A stretch of DNA of 64,000 nucleotides from Mesorhizobium sp. M4B.F.Ca.ET.058.02.1.1 (GCF_003952505.1 NZ_CP034450.1:682001-746000); one strand, 5' to 3'. Numbered from the stretch's first letter, positions 9,877-19,661 are shown. Notes: generated by a model not told the origin, from the letters alone. Program-made: numbers and translations.

Positions 9877-11364
9877 ATGCACGTCAAACGGCTGTCCATT
9901 GTTCTGATTTCGGCCTTGCTGGCGTTCGCACCGGCGGCCAGGCAGGCACTGGCCGAGGACGCCACCAAGCCCGCTGATCCGGGCTTGTCCGACGTGCTGA
10001 CCGATCTGCTGCATGGCGTCGAAGGCGAAAATGCCACCTCCGGGCCGGACAAGCGCGTGCCGTTCGGTCGCGAGGAGGTGCAGCTCTCGTTCGCGCCGCT
10101 GGTCAAGCAGACGGCGCCGGCCGTGGTCAACGTCTATGCCTCGCAGACGGCCAAGGTGACGTCGCCTTTCGAGGGCGACCCGTTCTTCGAGGAGTTCTTC
10201 GGGCGCGCGCAGCCGCGCGCGCAGTCCTCGCTCGGCTCCGGCGTACTGGTCGACCCGAGCGGCGTCATCGTCACCAATTACCACGTCATCAAGGATGCCG
10301 ACGAGGTGAAGGTGGCGACCGCTGACGGTCGCGAGTTCGCCAGCAAGGTCATGCTCAAGGACGAGACACTCGATCTCGCCGTGCTCAAGATCTCGGCCGA
10401 CAAGCCTTTCCCGGTGATCGCCATCGGCGATTCCGACGCGCTGGAGGTCGGCGACCTGGTGCTGGCCATCGGCAATCCGTTCGGCGTCGGACAGACCACC
10501 ACCAGCGGCATCGTTTCGGCACTTGCCCGCAGCCATATCGGCGTCTCGGATTCGGGCTACTTCATCCAGACTGACGCCGCCATCAATCCCGGCAATTCCG
10601 GCGGCGCGCTGATCAACATGGGCGGTCAGCTGGTCGGCATCAACACGGCTATCTACAGCCGCAGCGGCGGCTCGATCGGCATCGGTTTTGCCATCCCCGC
10701 CAACATGGTGCGGGCTTTCGCTGACGCCGCCAAAGCCGGGCTCGATTTCTTCGAGCGGCCCTATATCGGCGCCGAGTTCGAGGCGGTGACGCCGCAGATC
10801 GCCGAATCGCTCGGCATGGAAAAGCCGACCGGCGCGCTGGTCTCGACGGTCGACGCTACCGGGCCGGCGGGCAAGGCGGGGCTGAAGCCTGGCGACGTCG
10901 TGCTGTCGCTCAACAACACGACGGTCGAAAGCATCGAGGCTCTTGACTATCGCATGGCCACCTTGTCGATCGGCTCCAAGGCCAGCTTCGCTGTGCTGAG
11001 CAAGGGCCAGCAGGCGACGATGGAGATCCCGCTGGAGCGAGCGCCGGAAGGCGCCAAGGCCACTGAGGTGACGCTGCATGGCCGCAGCCCGTTCGCCGGC
11101 GCCAAGGTCGCGGAACTGTCGCCGAGGCTTGCCCAGAAGCTCGGCCTGCGCACCGACCTCAAGGGCGTCACCGTAGTAGATATCAATCGCGATTCGCCGG
11201 CGGCCGATTTCGGCTTTCAGCCGGGCGACATTGTGCGTGAGGTGAACGGCACGACCATCGACACGGCGGCGACGCTGGCGCAAATAGCCCAGCAGGACAC
11301 GCGCTGGTGGCGCTTTACCGTCGAGCGCGGCGGGCAGATACTGCGCCAGGTGTTGCGTTATTGA
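9877..11364 (+). CDS. periplasmic DegP/HtrA-family serine protease
   Basis: Predicted protein quality-control protease of the periplasm, 495 residues. A signal peptide ends near residue 26 (ALA-E). The trypsin-like domain carries the catalytic triad His136 (TNYHVI), Asp166 (LDLAVL) and Ser241 (PGNSGG). Two PDZ domains follow, at roughly 290-390 and 400-495, the second with the block SPAADFGFQPGDIV. GGAGGATTCGGA precedes the ATG. It stands 39 bases before rarA on the same strand and may share its transcript. Several DegP-like paralogues are usual in rhizobia, so the exact name (degP, degQ, mucD) is not assigned. Confidence 0.92.
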   Translation: MHVKRLSIVLISALLAFAPAARQALAEDATKPADPGLSDVLTDLLHGVEGENATSGPDKRVPFGREEVQLSFAPLVKQTAPAVVNVYASQTAKVTSPFEGDPFFEEFFGRAQPRAQSSLGSGVLVDPSGVIVTNYHVIKDADEVKVATADGREFASKVMLKDETLDLAVLKISADKPFPVIAIGDSDALEVGDLVLAIGNPFGVGQTTTSGIVSALARSHIGVSDSGYFIQTDAAINPGNSGGALINMGGQLVGINTAIYSRSGGSIGIGFAIPANMVRAFADAAKAGLDFFERPYIGAEFEAVTPQIAESLGMEKPTGALVSTVDATGPAGKAGLKPGDVVLSLNNTTVESIEALDYRMATLSIGSKASFAVLSKGQQATMEIPLERAPEGAKATEVTLHGRSPFAGAKVAELSPRLAQKLGLRTDLKGVTVVDINRDSPAADFGFQPGDIVREVNGTTIDTAATLAQIAQQDTRWWRFTVERGGQILRQVLRY

Positions 11365-11403
11365 GGCGATCCAAGGGATCGCCCTCCAGCTTCGAAGACG
11401 TTC

Positions 11404-12714
11404 ATGGCCGATCTGTTCAGCGTCGATGAACCGGAAAAGGCGCCGCCCGGCCGGCCGCTGGCCGACCGGCTGCGCCCGAAAAACCTCGGCGAGGTGGTCG
11501 GCCAGGAGCATCTGACCGGTCCCGATGGCGCGCTGACCAGGCTGATCGATTCCGGCTCTCTCGGCTCGATGATCTTCTGGGGGCCGCCCGGCACCGGCAA
11601 GACCACGGTTGCGCGGTTGCTTGCCGGCGAGACCAAGCTCGCCTTCGAGCAGATATCGGCGGTGTTTTCGGGCGTGGCCGACCTGAAGAAGGTGTTCGAG
11701 GCGGCCAAGCTGCGCCGCGCCAACGGCCGCCAGACCCTGCTCTTCGTCGATGAGATCCATCGCTTCAACCGTGCCCAGCAGGACGGCTTTTTGCCGGTGA
11801 TGGAAGACGGCACCGTCGTGCTGGTCGGCGCCACCACGGAAAACCCATCCTTCGAGCTGAACGCGGCGTTGCTGTCGCGGGCGCGTGTGCTGGTGTTCCG
11901 TTCACTCGGCGAGGACAGCATCGCCAAGCTTCTGGCACGCGCCGAGGATGCCGAGGGCAGGGCGCTGCCACTCGACGACGAGGCGCGCGCCATGCTCGTC
12001 CGCATGAGCGACGGCGACGGCCGCGCCTCGCTGACGCTCGCCGAAGAAGTGTGGCGCGCCGCCAAGTCCGGCGAGGTGTTCGGCCCGGAGGGTCTGCAGC
12101 GCATCATCCAGCGCCGCGCGCCGATCTACGACAAGGGCCAGGACGGTCACTACAATCTGATCTCGGCGCTGCACAAATCGGTGCGCGGCTCCGACCCGGA
12201 CGCCGCCCTCTACTATCTCGCCCGCATGTTCGACGCAGGCGAGGATCCGCTCTATCTTGGCCGTCGGCTGGTGCGCATGGCGGTGGAGGATATCGGGCTG
12301 GCCGACCCGCAGGCGCTGGTCATCGCCAATGCCGCGAAGGACGCCTATGACTATCTTGGTTCGCCCGAGGGCGAGCTCGCCTTCGCCGAGGCCGCCGTCT
12401 ATCTCGCCACCGCGCCGAAATCCAACGCCGTCTACACCGCCTTCAAGGCGGCGACGCAAGCGGCCAAGGAGTACGGCTCGCTGCTGCCGCCCAAGCACAT
12501 CCTCAACGCGCCGACCAAGCTGATGAAGGAAGAGGACTACGGCGCCGGCTATCGCTACGACCACGACGAGCCCGACGCCTTTTCCGGCCAGGACTATTTC
12601 CCGGAAAAGATGGGCCGGCGCACCTTCTACGATCCGCCTGAGCGCGGCTTCGAGCGCGATATCAGGAAACGGCTGGACTATTGGGCCAAGCTGCGCGGCG
12701 AGCGGGAAAGGTAA
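11404..12714 (+). CDS. rarA: replication-associated recombination protein A (MgsA/RarA AAA ATPase)
   Basis: Clamp-loader-like ATPase acting at stalled replication forks, 436 residues. Walker A WGPPGTGKTT is at residues 59-68, Walker B LLFVDEIH at 112-119, and GATTENPSFE with the LSRARV sensor/arginine-finger region follows. The C-terminal half contains YYLARMFDAGEDP and the tetramerisation region with PPKHILNAPTKLMK. Length and domain order match the family. It follows the DegP-like gene closely, an arrangement seen in other rhizobia as I recall. Confidence 0.95.
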   Translation: MADLFSVDEPEKAPPGRPLADRLRPKNLGEVVGQEHLTGPDGALTRLIDSGSLGSMIFWGPPGTGKTTVARLLAGETKLAFEQISAVFSGVADLKKVFEAAKLRRANGRQTLLFVDEIHRFNRAQQDGFLPVMEDGTVVLVGATTENPSFELNAALLSRARVLVFRSLGEDSIAKLLARAEDAEGRALPLDDEARAMLVRMSDGDGRASLTLAEEVWRAAKSGEVFGPEGLQRIIQRRAPIYDKGQDGHYNLISALHKSVRGSDPDAALYYLARMFDAGEDPLYLGRRLVRMAVEDIGLADPQALVIANAAKDAYDYLGSPEGELAFAEAAVYLATAPKSNAVYTAFKAATQAAKEYGSLLPPKHILNAPTKLMKEEDYGAGYRYDHDEPDAFSGQDYFPEKMGRRTFYDPPERGFERDIRKRLDYWAKLRGERER

Positions 12715-12754
12715 GCTCGCCGCGCCATGGTCGCGCGCTTCGGCCGGCGCTCGT

Positions 12755-13180
12755 TCAGTCAGCAAGCGCCGCCCGGATCTTGCTCGCATTTTCCGCCAGC
12801 ACCTCGGGCTGTTCCATCTGTCCGCTGTGCGGCTTCAAGGGGATGCCCTCGAAGCGCGGAATGACATGGACATGGAGGTGGTAGACGGTCTGGCCCGAAG
12901 CCGGTTCGTTGAACTGCAGGATGGTGACGCCATCGGCGCCGAAAGCCTTCTTGACCGCCCGCGCCAACTTCTGAACGATCGTGAAGAGCGGCCCGAGCGT
13001 GGCCGCGTCAGCGTCGAGCAGATTGCGCGACGGCGCCTTCGGCACCACCAGGGTGTGGCCCGCTCCTTGCGGCATCACATCCATGAAGGCGATGACCGCA
13101 TCGTCTTCATAGACACGGTGCGAGGGGATTTCGCCGCGCAGGATCTTCGCGAAGATGTTGCCGGAATCGTAGTCAGCCAT
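12755..13180 (-). CDS. HIT family nucleotide-binding protein
   Basis: Histidine-triad protein of 141 residues, probably a purine nucleoside phosphoramidase of the HinT/Fhit superfamily. The triad HLHVHV is at residues 101-106 (His101, 103, 105). The N-terminal block FAKILRGEIPSHRVYEDD is typical of the HinT branch. The ATG is followed by ADYDSGNIF. It converges with rarA, leaving 40 bases between the stops. Physiological substrate unknown. Confidence 0.93.
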   Translation of the reverse strand: MADYDSGNIFAKILRGEIPSHRVYEDDAVIAFMDVMPQGAGHTLVVPKAPSRNLLDADAATLGPLFTIVQKLARAVKKAFGADGVTILQFNEPASGQTVYHLHVHVIPRFEGIPLKPHSGQMEQPEVLAENASKIRAALAD

Positions 13181-13289
13181 GGCGGGCGCTCCTGATCAAG
13201 GATGTCCTGCCTAGTGTAGCGAAGCCGTCATGGCGCGGCAAGGCAGGTCACCCGAGATCGATTATGCCTGCCTCGACAAGGACGAGGGG

Positions 13290-14504
13290 CTATTCGGCCA
13301 GATCCTTGCGGAATGGCGTGTGGTCCTCGAGATATTCGCCCATCCGCTCGACCTCACGGCGCTCGCGGCGCAGATAATCGGCCACCGCGTTGCGCAGGCC
13401 GGGATGCGCGATGTAGTGCGCCGAGTGCATGGTCACCGGGCGGTAGCCGCGCGCCAGCTTGTGCTCGCCCTGCGCGCCGGCTTCCACGACCTTCAGCTTG
13501 CGTTCGATGGCGAAGTCGATCGCCTGGTGATAGCAGATCTCGAAATGCAGGAAGGGATGGTTCTCGATGCAGCCCCAGTTGCGCCCGTAGAGCGCATCGG
13601 AGCCGATGAAGTTGATGGCGCCGGCGATGTAGCGGCCGTTGCGCCTGGCCATCACCAGCAGGATGTCGTCGGCCATGCGCTCGCCGATCAGCGAGAAGAA
13701 CTGGCGGTTCAGATAGGGACGGCCCCATTTCCTGCCGCCGGTGTCCATGTAGAAGGCAAAGAAGTCGTCCCAGACCCTTTCGGTCAGGTCCTTGCCGGTC
13801 AGCCAGTCGATCGAGATGCCGTCGGCCAGTGCCTCGCGCCGCTCCTTCTTCATCGCCTTGCGCTTGCGGGAAGCAAGCGTGGCCAGGAAGTCGTCATAGC
13901 TCGAAAAGCCTTCATTGAAGAAATGGAACTGCTGGTCGGTGCGGTGCAGGAAGCCGGCCGCCTCCAGCGTGACGACATCGCTTTCCGAGGCGAAGGTGAC
14001 GTGAGCGGAGGACACGCCGAGCTTGTCGGTCACCATCTTCAGGCCAGCCGCGAGGCCGGCCTTCACCGCGCTGTCATCCTCGCCCTTGCTGACCAGCAGG
14101 CGAGGGCCGGTGACGGGAGTGAACGGCACGGCACTTTGCAGCTTCGGATAGTAGCGGCCACCGGCGCGTTCGAACGCATCCGACCAGCCGTGGTCGAAAA
14201 CATATTCGCCTTGGCTGTGCGATTTGAGATAGCAGGGCACGGCGCCCAGCAGCTTGCCCTGCGCCGTCTCCAATCGCAGGTGGTGGCCCTGCCAGCCGGT
14301 GCGGCGCACAGCGCAGCCGGACTCTTCAAGCGCGCTCAGAAAAGCGAATGAAACGAGAGGGTTGTAGCCGTTTTCCTTGTCACCGCGCGTGGTCCCGGCA
14401 AAGCCGTTCCACTCATCGCAGGTGAAGGCGCCGATACCGGAGGCGACGCGGATCGAAAACTCCGCATTCGCCATCTGTCCATCATCGTCATCACCCTGAT
14501 CCAT
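13290..14504 (-). CDS. FemAB-like GNAT acyltransferase (DUF482/peptidogalycan family)
   Basis: Protein of 404 residues from the FemAB-like acyl-CoA N-acyltransferase family (PF04339), widespread in Proteobacteria and of unproven substrate. The N-terminal domain has GYNPLVSFAFLSALEESG and the middle has FDHGWSDAFERAGG and YYPKLQSAVPFTPVTGPRLL. The C-terminal half contains RPYLNRQFF, GRNWGC and FEICYHQAIDFAI. A second ATG ten codons in (MANAEF, 14474) is a credible alternative start, because neither has a strong ribosome-binding site. It is downstream of the glycerophosphodiesterase/RidA pair on the same strand. Confidence 0.88.
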   Translation of the reverse strand: MDQGDDDDGQMANAEFSIRVASGIGAFTCDEWNGFAGTTRGDKENGYNPLVSFAFLSALEESGCAVRRTGWQGHHLRLETAQGKLLGAVPCYLKSHSQGEYVFDHGWSDAFERAGGRYYPKLQSAVPFTPVTGPRLLVSKGEDDSAVKAGLAAGLKMVTDKLGVSSAHVTFASESDVVTLEAAGFLHRTDQQFHFFNEGFSSYDDFLATLASRKRKAMKKERREALADGISIDWLTGKDLTERVWDDFFAFYMDTGGRKWGRPYLNRQFFSLIGERMADDILLVMARRNGRYIAGAINFIGSDALYGRNWGCIENHPFLHFEICYHQAIDFAIERKLKVVEAGAQGEHKLARGYRPVTMHSAHYIAHPGLRNAVADYLRRERREVERMGEYLEDHTPFRKDLAE

Positions 14505-14545
14505 GAGGCTTATTTAAGCTCCATACGGGGCTGCGCAAGCCTGGA

Positions 14546-15292
14546 TCACGCCACCTTTACGAGGTCGGGTTCGAAACCTTCGAAGGTCATCTGGTCGGCA
14601 TATTTGAAGGTGAGGTCGACCGCCGGCTGGTCATGCACGGTCCAGGTGATGACCGGCATTTTCAGCCGCTGGCGCACGAAGCTGACGAAGGGGTTGGGCA
14701 GGTCGCCGGCGGCATAGGAGGTGAAGGCGATGTCATGCGCCAGCATGGCGAAATGCGCCTCGATCAACTGGTTGTCCTTGCCGTAGGCGGTCAGCCCGCC
14801 AGGAATGCCGGGCGCGTCCTTCGGAAAATCGCGGATCAGCCAATGGTCGAACGACATGATCGCCGCCTTGCCCTTGTAGCGATTGAGCATCTTGCCGACG
14901 CTCGCCACAAGGCCCTGGTCGTAGCCCGGCGTGCCCTTCAGTTCGACCACCAGCGGCACGCGGCCGTCGATCAGGTCGAGCGCCTGCTGCAGCGTCGGCA
15001 CATGATCGGCCGTGCCGCCGACCTTGAGCGCCGAGAGCTCCGCCGCCGTGCGCTGCCAGACGAAGCCGTCCTCACCGGTCAGCCGCTTGAGGTCGCCATC
15101 ATGGATGATGACGGGAACGCGGTCCGAGGAGAGATGCACGTCGCATTCGATCGCGTAGCCGCGCTCGGCGGCGGCCGCGAAGGCCGACAGCGTGTTCTCC
15201 CAGCGCGCCTTGTTCATGTCGTGGAAGCCGCGATGCGCGACAGGGCGTGCGGTCAGCCAGGAAAGGTCGGTCATGATATCGGTCCGGCTCAT
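14546..15292 (-). CDS. glycerophosphodiester phosphodiesterase
   Basis: Hydrolyses glycerophosphodiesters to glycerol-3-phosphate and an alcohol. It is a TIM-barrel enzyme of 248 residues without a signal peptide, so cytoplasmic. The catalytic HRGFHD lies at residues 20-25, the metal ligands are in IECDVH (Glu49, Asp51), and the second catalytic His64 is in VIIHDGDL. The ATG overlaps the RidA stop in ATGA, so the pair is translationally coupled. A second start six codons in (MTDLSW) is possible. Confidence 0.93.
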   Translation of the reverse strand: MSRTDIMTDLSWLTARPVAHRGFHDMNKARWENTLSAFAAAAERGYAIECDVHLSSDRVPVIIHDGDLKRLTGEDGFVWQRTAAELSALKVGGTADHVPTLQQALDLIDGRVPLVVELKGTPGYDQGLVASVGKMLNRYKGKAAIMSFDHWLIRDFPKDAPGIPGGLTAYGKDNQLIEAHFAMLAHDIAFTSYAAGDLPNPFVSFVRQRLKMPVITWTVHDQPAVDLTFKYADQMTFEGFEPDLVKVA

Positions 15293-15753
15293 TCGACTTC
15301 GAAGATCGCTTCGATCTCCACCGCCGCGTTAAGCGGCAGCGAGGCGGTGCCGACGGCGGAGCGGGCGTGCTTGCCGCTTTCGCCCAGCACCGCGACCAGG
15401 AAATCGGAAGCGCCGTTGGCGACCAGATGCTGCTCGACAAAGTCGGGCGCCGAGGCGACGAAGACGGTGATCTTGACCAGGCGCCGGACCTTCCCGAGAT
15501 CGCCGAGCGCTGCCTTGGCCTGCGCCAGAATGTTGATGGCGCAGTATTTTGCGGCTTCCTTGCCAGTCGCCGTATCGACGTCGCGGCCGAGTAGGCCGCT
15601 CGCCTGCAGCTTGCCGTCCTTGAGCGGCAACTGCCCCGCCGTGAACAGCAGATTGCCGGTCCGGCAATAGGGCACATAGTTGGCGGCCGGCGCGGCGGCA
15701 GCCGGAATTGTGACGCCGAGATCGCTTAGCCGCTTTTCGATTGTTTCACCCAT
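15289..15753 (-). CDS. RidA/YjgF/UK114 family protein
   Basis: Protein of 154 residues of the RidA superfamily, whose best-known members hydrolyse reactive enamine/imine intermediates. The N-terminal FTAGQLPLKDGKL and the C-terminal ASLPLNAAVEIEAIFEVE are recognisable. This is the longer subgroup, and the conserved active-site Arg of true RidA is not evident, so deaminase activity is uncertain. It is coupled to the downstream phosphodiesterase by a four-base overlap and is divergent from eipB. Confidence 0.85.
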   Translation of the reverse strand: MGETIEKRLSDLGVTIPAAAAPAANYVPYCRTGNLLFTAGQLPLKDGKLQASGLLGRDVDTATGKEAAKYCAINILAQAKAALGDLGKVRRLVKITVFVASAPDFVEQHLVANGASDFLVAVLGESGKHARSAVGTASLPLNAAVEIEAIFEVE

Positions 15754-15890
15754 CGTATTTCCCTATTGCTTGAAGACGCCGCGCGAGCCGGGCCGAAATT
15801 GCTATTTTTGCCTCGCTTCCGCCATGACTTTTTTAAGCTGGACCATCTTTCCCTGCGGCCTGCCATCAGCCGCGACGATCGGAGCACCAT

Positions 15891-16721
15891 ATGCGCGCAA
15901 AGCGCCTAGCATTCCCTGCCGTTCTTGTGCCAGCGCTGTTCCTGGTGGCTCCCGCCTTTGCCGTTCCGGCGCTGCAGGCGCACCGCGCGGTCTACGACCT
16001 GACCCTCAACAAGGCATCCGACCGCTCCGGCATAACCGGCATTTCGGGCCGCATGGTCTACGAATTCAATGGCTCGCCCTGCGAGGGCTACACGGTAAAG
16101 TTCCGCTTCGTCACCCAGATCGTCACCAACGACAATACGCGTCTGACCGATCAACAGACGACCACTTTCGAGGATGCCGAGGGCAAGACCTTCTCCTTCG
16201 TCACCAAATCCTTCGTCGACCAGAATCTCGACAAGGAGGTCAAGGGCATGGCGACCAGGGAGCCCAAGGGCCTCAAGGTCGACATCGACAAGCCCGAGAA
16301 GAACAGCCTGGAGCTCGCCGCCACCCAGTTCCCGACCCAGCATCTGGTGGAACTGATCGGCAAGGCCGAGAAGGGCGAAAGCTTCTATGAAACCAACCTT
16401 TTCGACGGGTCGGAAGACGCCAACAAGGTGATGACCACGACGGTCGTCGTCGGCAAGAAGACCGACGCCGACAAGACCGACCCGGAAGCGCCGGCGCTGG
16501 CCAAGCTCGCCGCCGACAAATACTGGCCGGTCGACATCGCCTATTTCGACGACACCGACAAGAGCGGCGAGGAGGTCCCGGAGTACCGGATCAGCTTCAA
16601 GCTGCACGAAAACGGCATCACCCGCGATCTCGTCATGGACTATGGCGACTTCTCGATGACCGGCAAGCTGGTCAACCTGTCGCTGTTCGACCAGGCGAAA
16701 CCCTGTCCTGCATCGAAATAG
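15891..16721 (+). CDS. eipB: cell envelope integrity protein EipB (DUF1849)
   Basis: Periplasmic beta-spiral protein known from Brucella to support envelope integrity and conserved across Rhizobiales. It has 276 residues and a signal peptide ending near PAFA at residue 24. Two cysteines, Cys64 (GSPCEGY) and Cys272 (KPCPASK), match the conserved disulphide pair of the family. The start motif LQAHRAVYDLTL is characteristic. It has its own 137-base divergent upstream region shared with the RidA gene. Assignment is by family recognition. Confidence 0.9.
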   Translation: MRAKRLAFPAVLVPALFLVAPAFAVPALQAHRAVYDLTLNKASDRSGITGISGRMVYEFNGSPCEGYTVKFRFVTQIVTNDNTRLTDQQTTTFEDAEGKTFSFVTKSFVDQNLDKEVKGMATREPKGLKVDIDKPEKNSLELAATQFPTQHLVELIGKAEKGESFYETNLFDGSEDANKVMTTTVVVGKKTDADKTDPEAPALAKLAADKYWPVDIAYFDDTDKSGEEVPEYRISFKLHENGITRDLVMDYGDFSMTGKLVNLSLFDQAKPCPASK

Positions 16722-16779
16722 TCCAAAGGCAAATCGTCTCGCAGGGCCGTCGGCGCTGAAGAGGGGAGCGGCAGGCCTG

Positions 16780-17058
16780 ATGGCGATCTATGTCGATGCG
16801 GCGATCTGGAAATGGGCCGGCCACCGCTGGTGCCATTTGATGGCCGACGACACCGATGAACTGCATCGCTTTGCCACCGAACTCGGCCTCAAGCGCTCGT
16901 CCTACCAGGGGCCGCCCAAGACATCGGCGCCGCATTATGACATAACCGGCTTCGAGCGCGACCGGGCGGTGCGGCTGGGCGCGATCGAGTGCAGCCGCGA
17001 GGAGATTGTTGCGATCTTCCGCCGTGTGCGGGTTCCTAACGGGAAGATAAGGCCATGA
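16780..17058 (+). CDS. DUF4031 domain protein
   Basis: Small soluble protein of 92 residues. It matches the DUF4031 pattern MAIYVDAAIWKWAGHRWCHL followed by ELHRFATELGL and PHYDITGFERDRAVRLGA. Function is unknown. Its stop overlaps the start of the LysE gene by four bases (ATGA), so the two are coupled. Conserved Trp, His and Asp residues in the first 40 positions suggest ligand or metal binding, which is inference. Confidence 0.88.
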   Translation: MAIYVDAAIWKWAGHRWCHLMADDTDELHRFATELGLKRSSYQGPPKTSAPHYDITGFERDRAVRLGAIECSREEIVAIFRRVRVPNGKIRP

Positions 17059-17666
17059 CGCTCACGGCATTTCTGGCTTACTGCGCCGCGATCACGCTTG
17101 CCGCCGCTACGCCCGGCCCGGCAATGTTCGCGGTCATCACCAACGGCGTCTCGCGTGGCTTCGTCCGCGCCTTCATGGCCGGTGTCGGCATTGCCTTCGG
17201 CGATGCGGTGCTGGTGATCCTGGCGCTGCTCGGCCTGGTGGCGCTGGCACAGACTTTCGAATGGGTGTTCCTCGCCCTGAAATATGCGGGCGCTGCCTAT
17301 CTGGTGTTCCTCGGCATCCGGATGTGGCGCTCGGCCAACGCCCGTGCGGATACGGCGCAGGCATCCCAGGCGAGGCTCTCACGCTCGTTTTTCCTCGGCG
17401 CCTCCATAGCGCTCGGCAATCCCAAGGCAATCCTGTTCCACGCCTCGATCATGCCGCTGATCCTCGATCTCGACACCATGACCTTCGCCGATGGGCTGCT
17501 GGTGATAGCGGTCGTCATCAGCGTCAACATTGGCACCATGGGCGTCTACGCGGCGCTCGCCGGGCGGGCCTCCGGCTGGTTCAGGACGCCGGGGCGCATG
17601 CGCCTGATGAACAGGTTTGCCGGCGGCGCCATGATCGGCACCGGTGCGCTGATCGTCGCACGCTGA
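17055..17666 (+). CDS. LysE/RhtB family exporter
   Basis: Inner-membrane amino-acid or metabolite exporter of 203 residues with about six hydrophobic helices. The family start is present as LAAATPGPAMFAVITNGVSRG, and LGASIALGNPKAILFHASI marks the second half. It overlaps DUF4031 by four bases. Substrate cannot be inferred; RhtB members export homoserine, threonine and related compounds. Confidence 0.92.
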   Translation: MTLTAFLAYCAAITLAAATPGPAMFAVITNGVSRGFVRAFMAGVGIAFGDAVLVILALLGLVALAQTFEWVFLALKYAGAAYLVFLGIRMWRSANARADTAQASQARLSRSFFLGASIALGNPKAILFHASIMPLILDLDTMTFADGLLVIAVVISVNIGTMGVYAALAGRASGWFRTPGRMRLMNRFAGGAMIGTGALIVAR

Positions 17667-17685
17667 TCGGCAAGGAGCAGGGGCG

Positions 17686-17714
17686 CTTGCGTTTGTCGCG
17701 CATCCCCTCTATAT
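17686..17714 (+). promoter_or_regulatory. candidate promoter of rpsB-tsf
   Basis: CTTGCG (17686-17691), a 17-base spacer and CTATAT (17709-17714) closely fit the alphaproteobacterial housekeeping consensus CTTGAC-N17-CTATAT. It leaves a leader of about 120 bases before the rpsB ATG, long enough for leader-mediated control. Confidence 0.65.
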
Positions 17715-17843
17715 GCGCGTTCATTCCACACACGGACTTTGGTGTCTGCCCGGGAGAAATCCGGCTGAAACCTCCGGTGGCGTTCAAGGACCTCGGTCCG
17801 AAAATGCCTGTGTCCGTGGAGGCCAACCGGAAAGGAACTAAGA

Positions 17844-18623
17844 ATGGCTCTGCCTGATTTCAGCATGCGCCAGCTTTTGGAAGCTGGCATTCACTTCGGC
17901 CACCAGACCCACCGCTGGAACCCGAAGATGGCGCCCTACATCTACGGCGCCCGCAACAACATCCACATCATCGACCTGTCGCAGACGGTGCCGCTGCTGC
18001 ACCAGGCGCTCAAGCAGGTGTCGGACACCGTCGCCAAGGGCGGCCGCGTGCTGTTCGTCGGCACCAAGCGCCAGGCGTCCGAAATCGTCGCTGACGCCGC
18101 GCAGCGCTCGGCCCAGTATTACGTCAACTCGCGTTGGCTCGGCGGCATGCTGACCAACTGGAAGACGATCTCGAACTCGATCCAGCGCCTGCGCAAGCTC
18201 GACGAACTGCTGGCCGGCGAGGCACAGGGCCTGACCAAGAAGGAGCGCCTCAACCTCGACCGCGAGCGCGAGAAGCTCGACAAGGCGCTGGGCGGCATCA
18301 AGGACATGGGCTCGACGCCGGACCTGATGTTCGTCATCGATACCAACAAGGAAGCGATCGCCATCCTCGAGGCCAAGCGCCTCGGCATTCCGGTCGTCGC
18401 CATCATCGATTCGAACTGCGACCCGGACAAGATCGACTTCCCCATCCCCGGCAATGACGACGCGGCTCGCGCCATCCAGCTCTACTGCGACCTGATCGCC
18501 AAGGCTGCGATCGACGGCATCGCTCGCCAGCAGGGCGCGCTCGGCGTCGACATCGGCGCCTCGGTCGAGGCTCCGGTCGAGCCGGCGCTCGATGCCCCGG
18601 CGGCCGAGACCCCGGAAGCATAA
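17844..18623 (+). CDS. rpsB: 30S ribosomal protein S2
   Basis: Small-subunit protein needed for S1 recruitment, 259 residues. The family blocks [46 protein letters not shown] and [14 protein letters not shown] are intact. The C terminus carries an Ala/Glu/Pro-rich tail of about 25 residues. GGAAAGGAACTAAG precedes the ATG. It is followed by a hairpin and tsf. Confidence 0.98.
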   Translation: MALPDFSMRQLLEAGIHFGHQTHRWNPKMAPYIYGARNNIHIIDLSQTVPLLHQALKQVSDTVAKGGRVLFVGTKRQASEIVADAAQRSAQYYVNSRWLGGMLTNWKTISNSIQRLRKLDELLAGEAQGLTKKERLNLDREREKLDKALGGIKDMGSTPDLMFVIDTNKEAIAILEAKRLGIPVVAIIDSNCDPDKIDFPIPGNDDAARAIQLYCDLIAKAAIDGIARQQGALGVDIGASVEAPVEPALDAPAAETPEA

Positions 18624-18627
18624 TAGC

Positions 18628-18647
18628 GAAGGCCGGTTCCGGCCTTC
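18628..18647 (+). terminator. hairpin between rpsB and tsf, partial terminator
   Basis: GAAGGCCG and CGGCCTTC pair exactly around GTTC, followed by ATCTTTCC. It resembles the attenuating hairpin known between rpsB and tsf in enteric bacteria. The weak U-run suggests partial read-through into tsf. Confidence 0.6.
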
Positions 18648-18740
18648 ATCTTTCCAATATCTTGGCGCGCTAAGCGCTGTCGCCGGGCGCATCATCGAGA
18701 ATCGATGGTGCGTCGGCGCATTTGAAACAAAGAGGCGACA

Positions 18741-19661
18741 ATGAGCATTACGGCTGCACAGGTCAAAGAACTCCGCGACTTGACCGGCGCGGGCATGATG
18801 GACTGCAAGGCGGCGTTGAACGAGACCAACGGCAACATGGAAGAGGCCGTCGACTGGCTGCGCAAGAAGGGCATCTCCAAGGCCGACAAGAAGGCTGGCC
18901 GCACCGCTGCCGAGGGCCTTATCGGCGTTGATGCCGGCCTGCGCGAGGCTGCCATTGTCGAGGTCAATTCCGAGACCGACTTCGTCGCCCGCAATGCCGC
19001 GTTCCAGGAGATCGTCGCCAACGTCGCCAAGGTGGCGCTGGCCTATGGCGCGACCGAAGCTGTGGCGGCCGCCAAGTACACGGGCTCGGACAAGTCGGTC
19101 ACCGAGACGATCAAGGATGCGGTCGGCACCATCGGCGAAAACATGGGCTTCCGTCGTTCGACCAAGCTCTCTGTCGCGCACGGCGTGGTGGCGAACTATG
19201 TGCATAACAAGGTCGCCGACGGCCTCGGCAAGCTCGGCGTGCTGGTTGCCATCGAGACCACCGGTAATGCAGAGGCCGCAAATGCCTTTGGTCGCCATGT
19301 CGCCATGCATGTTGCGAATTCCAACCCGGTTGCGCTGACCGCCGAGGAAGTCGATCCGGCGCTGGTCGAACGCGAGAAGGCGATCTTCTCCGACCAGGCG
19401 CGCCAGTCCGGCAAGCCGGAGGCGATCATCGAAAAGATGGTCGAGGGCCGCCTGCGCAAGTTCTATGAAGAGGTCGTTCTGCTGAAGCAGGCTTTCGTGC
19501 TCAATCCCGACATCACCGTCGAGAAGGCGCTGAAGGATGCCGAGAAGGAAATCGGCGCTCCTGCAAAGATCACCGGCTATGTGCGTTACGCGCTCGGCGA
19601 AGGCATCGAGAAGGAAGAGACCGATTTCGCCGCGGAAGTCGCGGCGGCGGTCAAGAAATAG
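18741..19661 (+). CDS. tsf: elongation factor Ts
   Basis: Nucleotide exchange factor for EF-Tu, 306 residues. The UBA-like N-terminal domain has [16 protein letters not shown], the core has the TDFVARN signature near residue 78, and the C-terminal domain has [32 protein letters not shown] precedes the ATG. It is cotranscribed with rpsB. Normally pyrH would follow closely; here a three-gene cassette intervenes. Confidence 0.98.
   Translation: MSITAAQVKELRDLTGAGMMDCKAALNETNGNMEEAVDWLRKKGISKADKKAGRTAAEGLIGVDAGLREAAIVEVNSETDFVARNAAFQEIVANVAKVALAYGATEAVAAAKYTGSDKSVTETIKDAVGTIGENMGFRRSTKLSVAHGVVANYVHNKVADGLGKLGVLVAIETTGNAEAANAFGRHVAMHVANSNPVALTAEEVDPALVEREKAIFSDQARQSGKPEAIIEKMVEGRLRKFYEEVVLLKQAFVLNPDITVEKALKDAEKEIGAPAKITGYVRYALGEGIEKEETDFAAEVAAAVKK

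Noticed and set aside
9751..11760. 669-codon minus-strand open frame opposite the DegP-like gene
   Set aside because: It is antisense to a protein with an intact catalytic triad, has no family motifs, and is explained by high GC and few stop codons.
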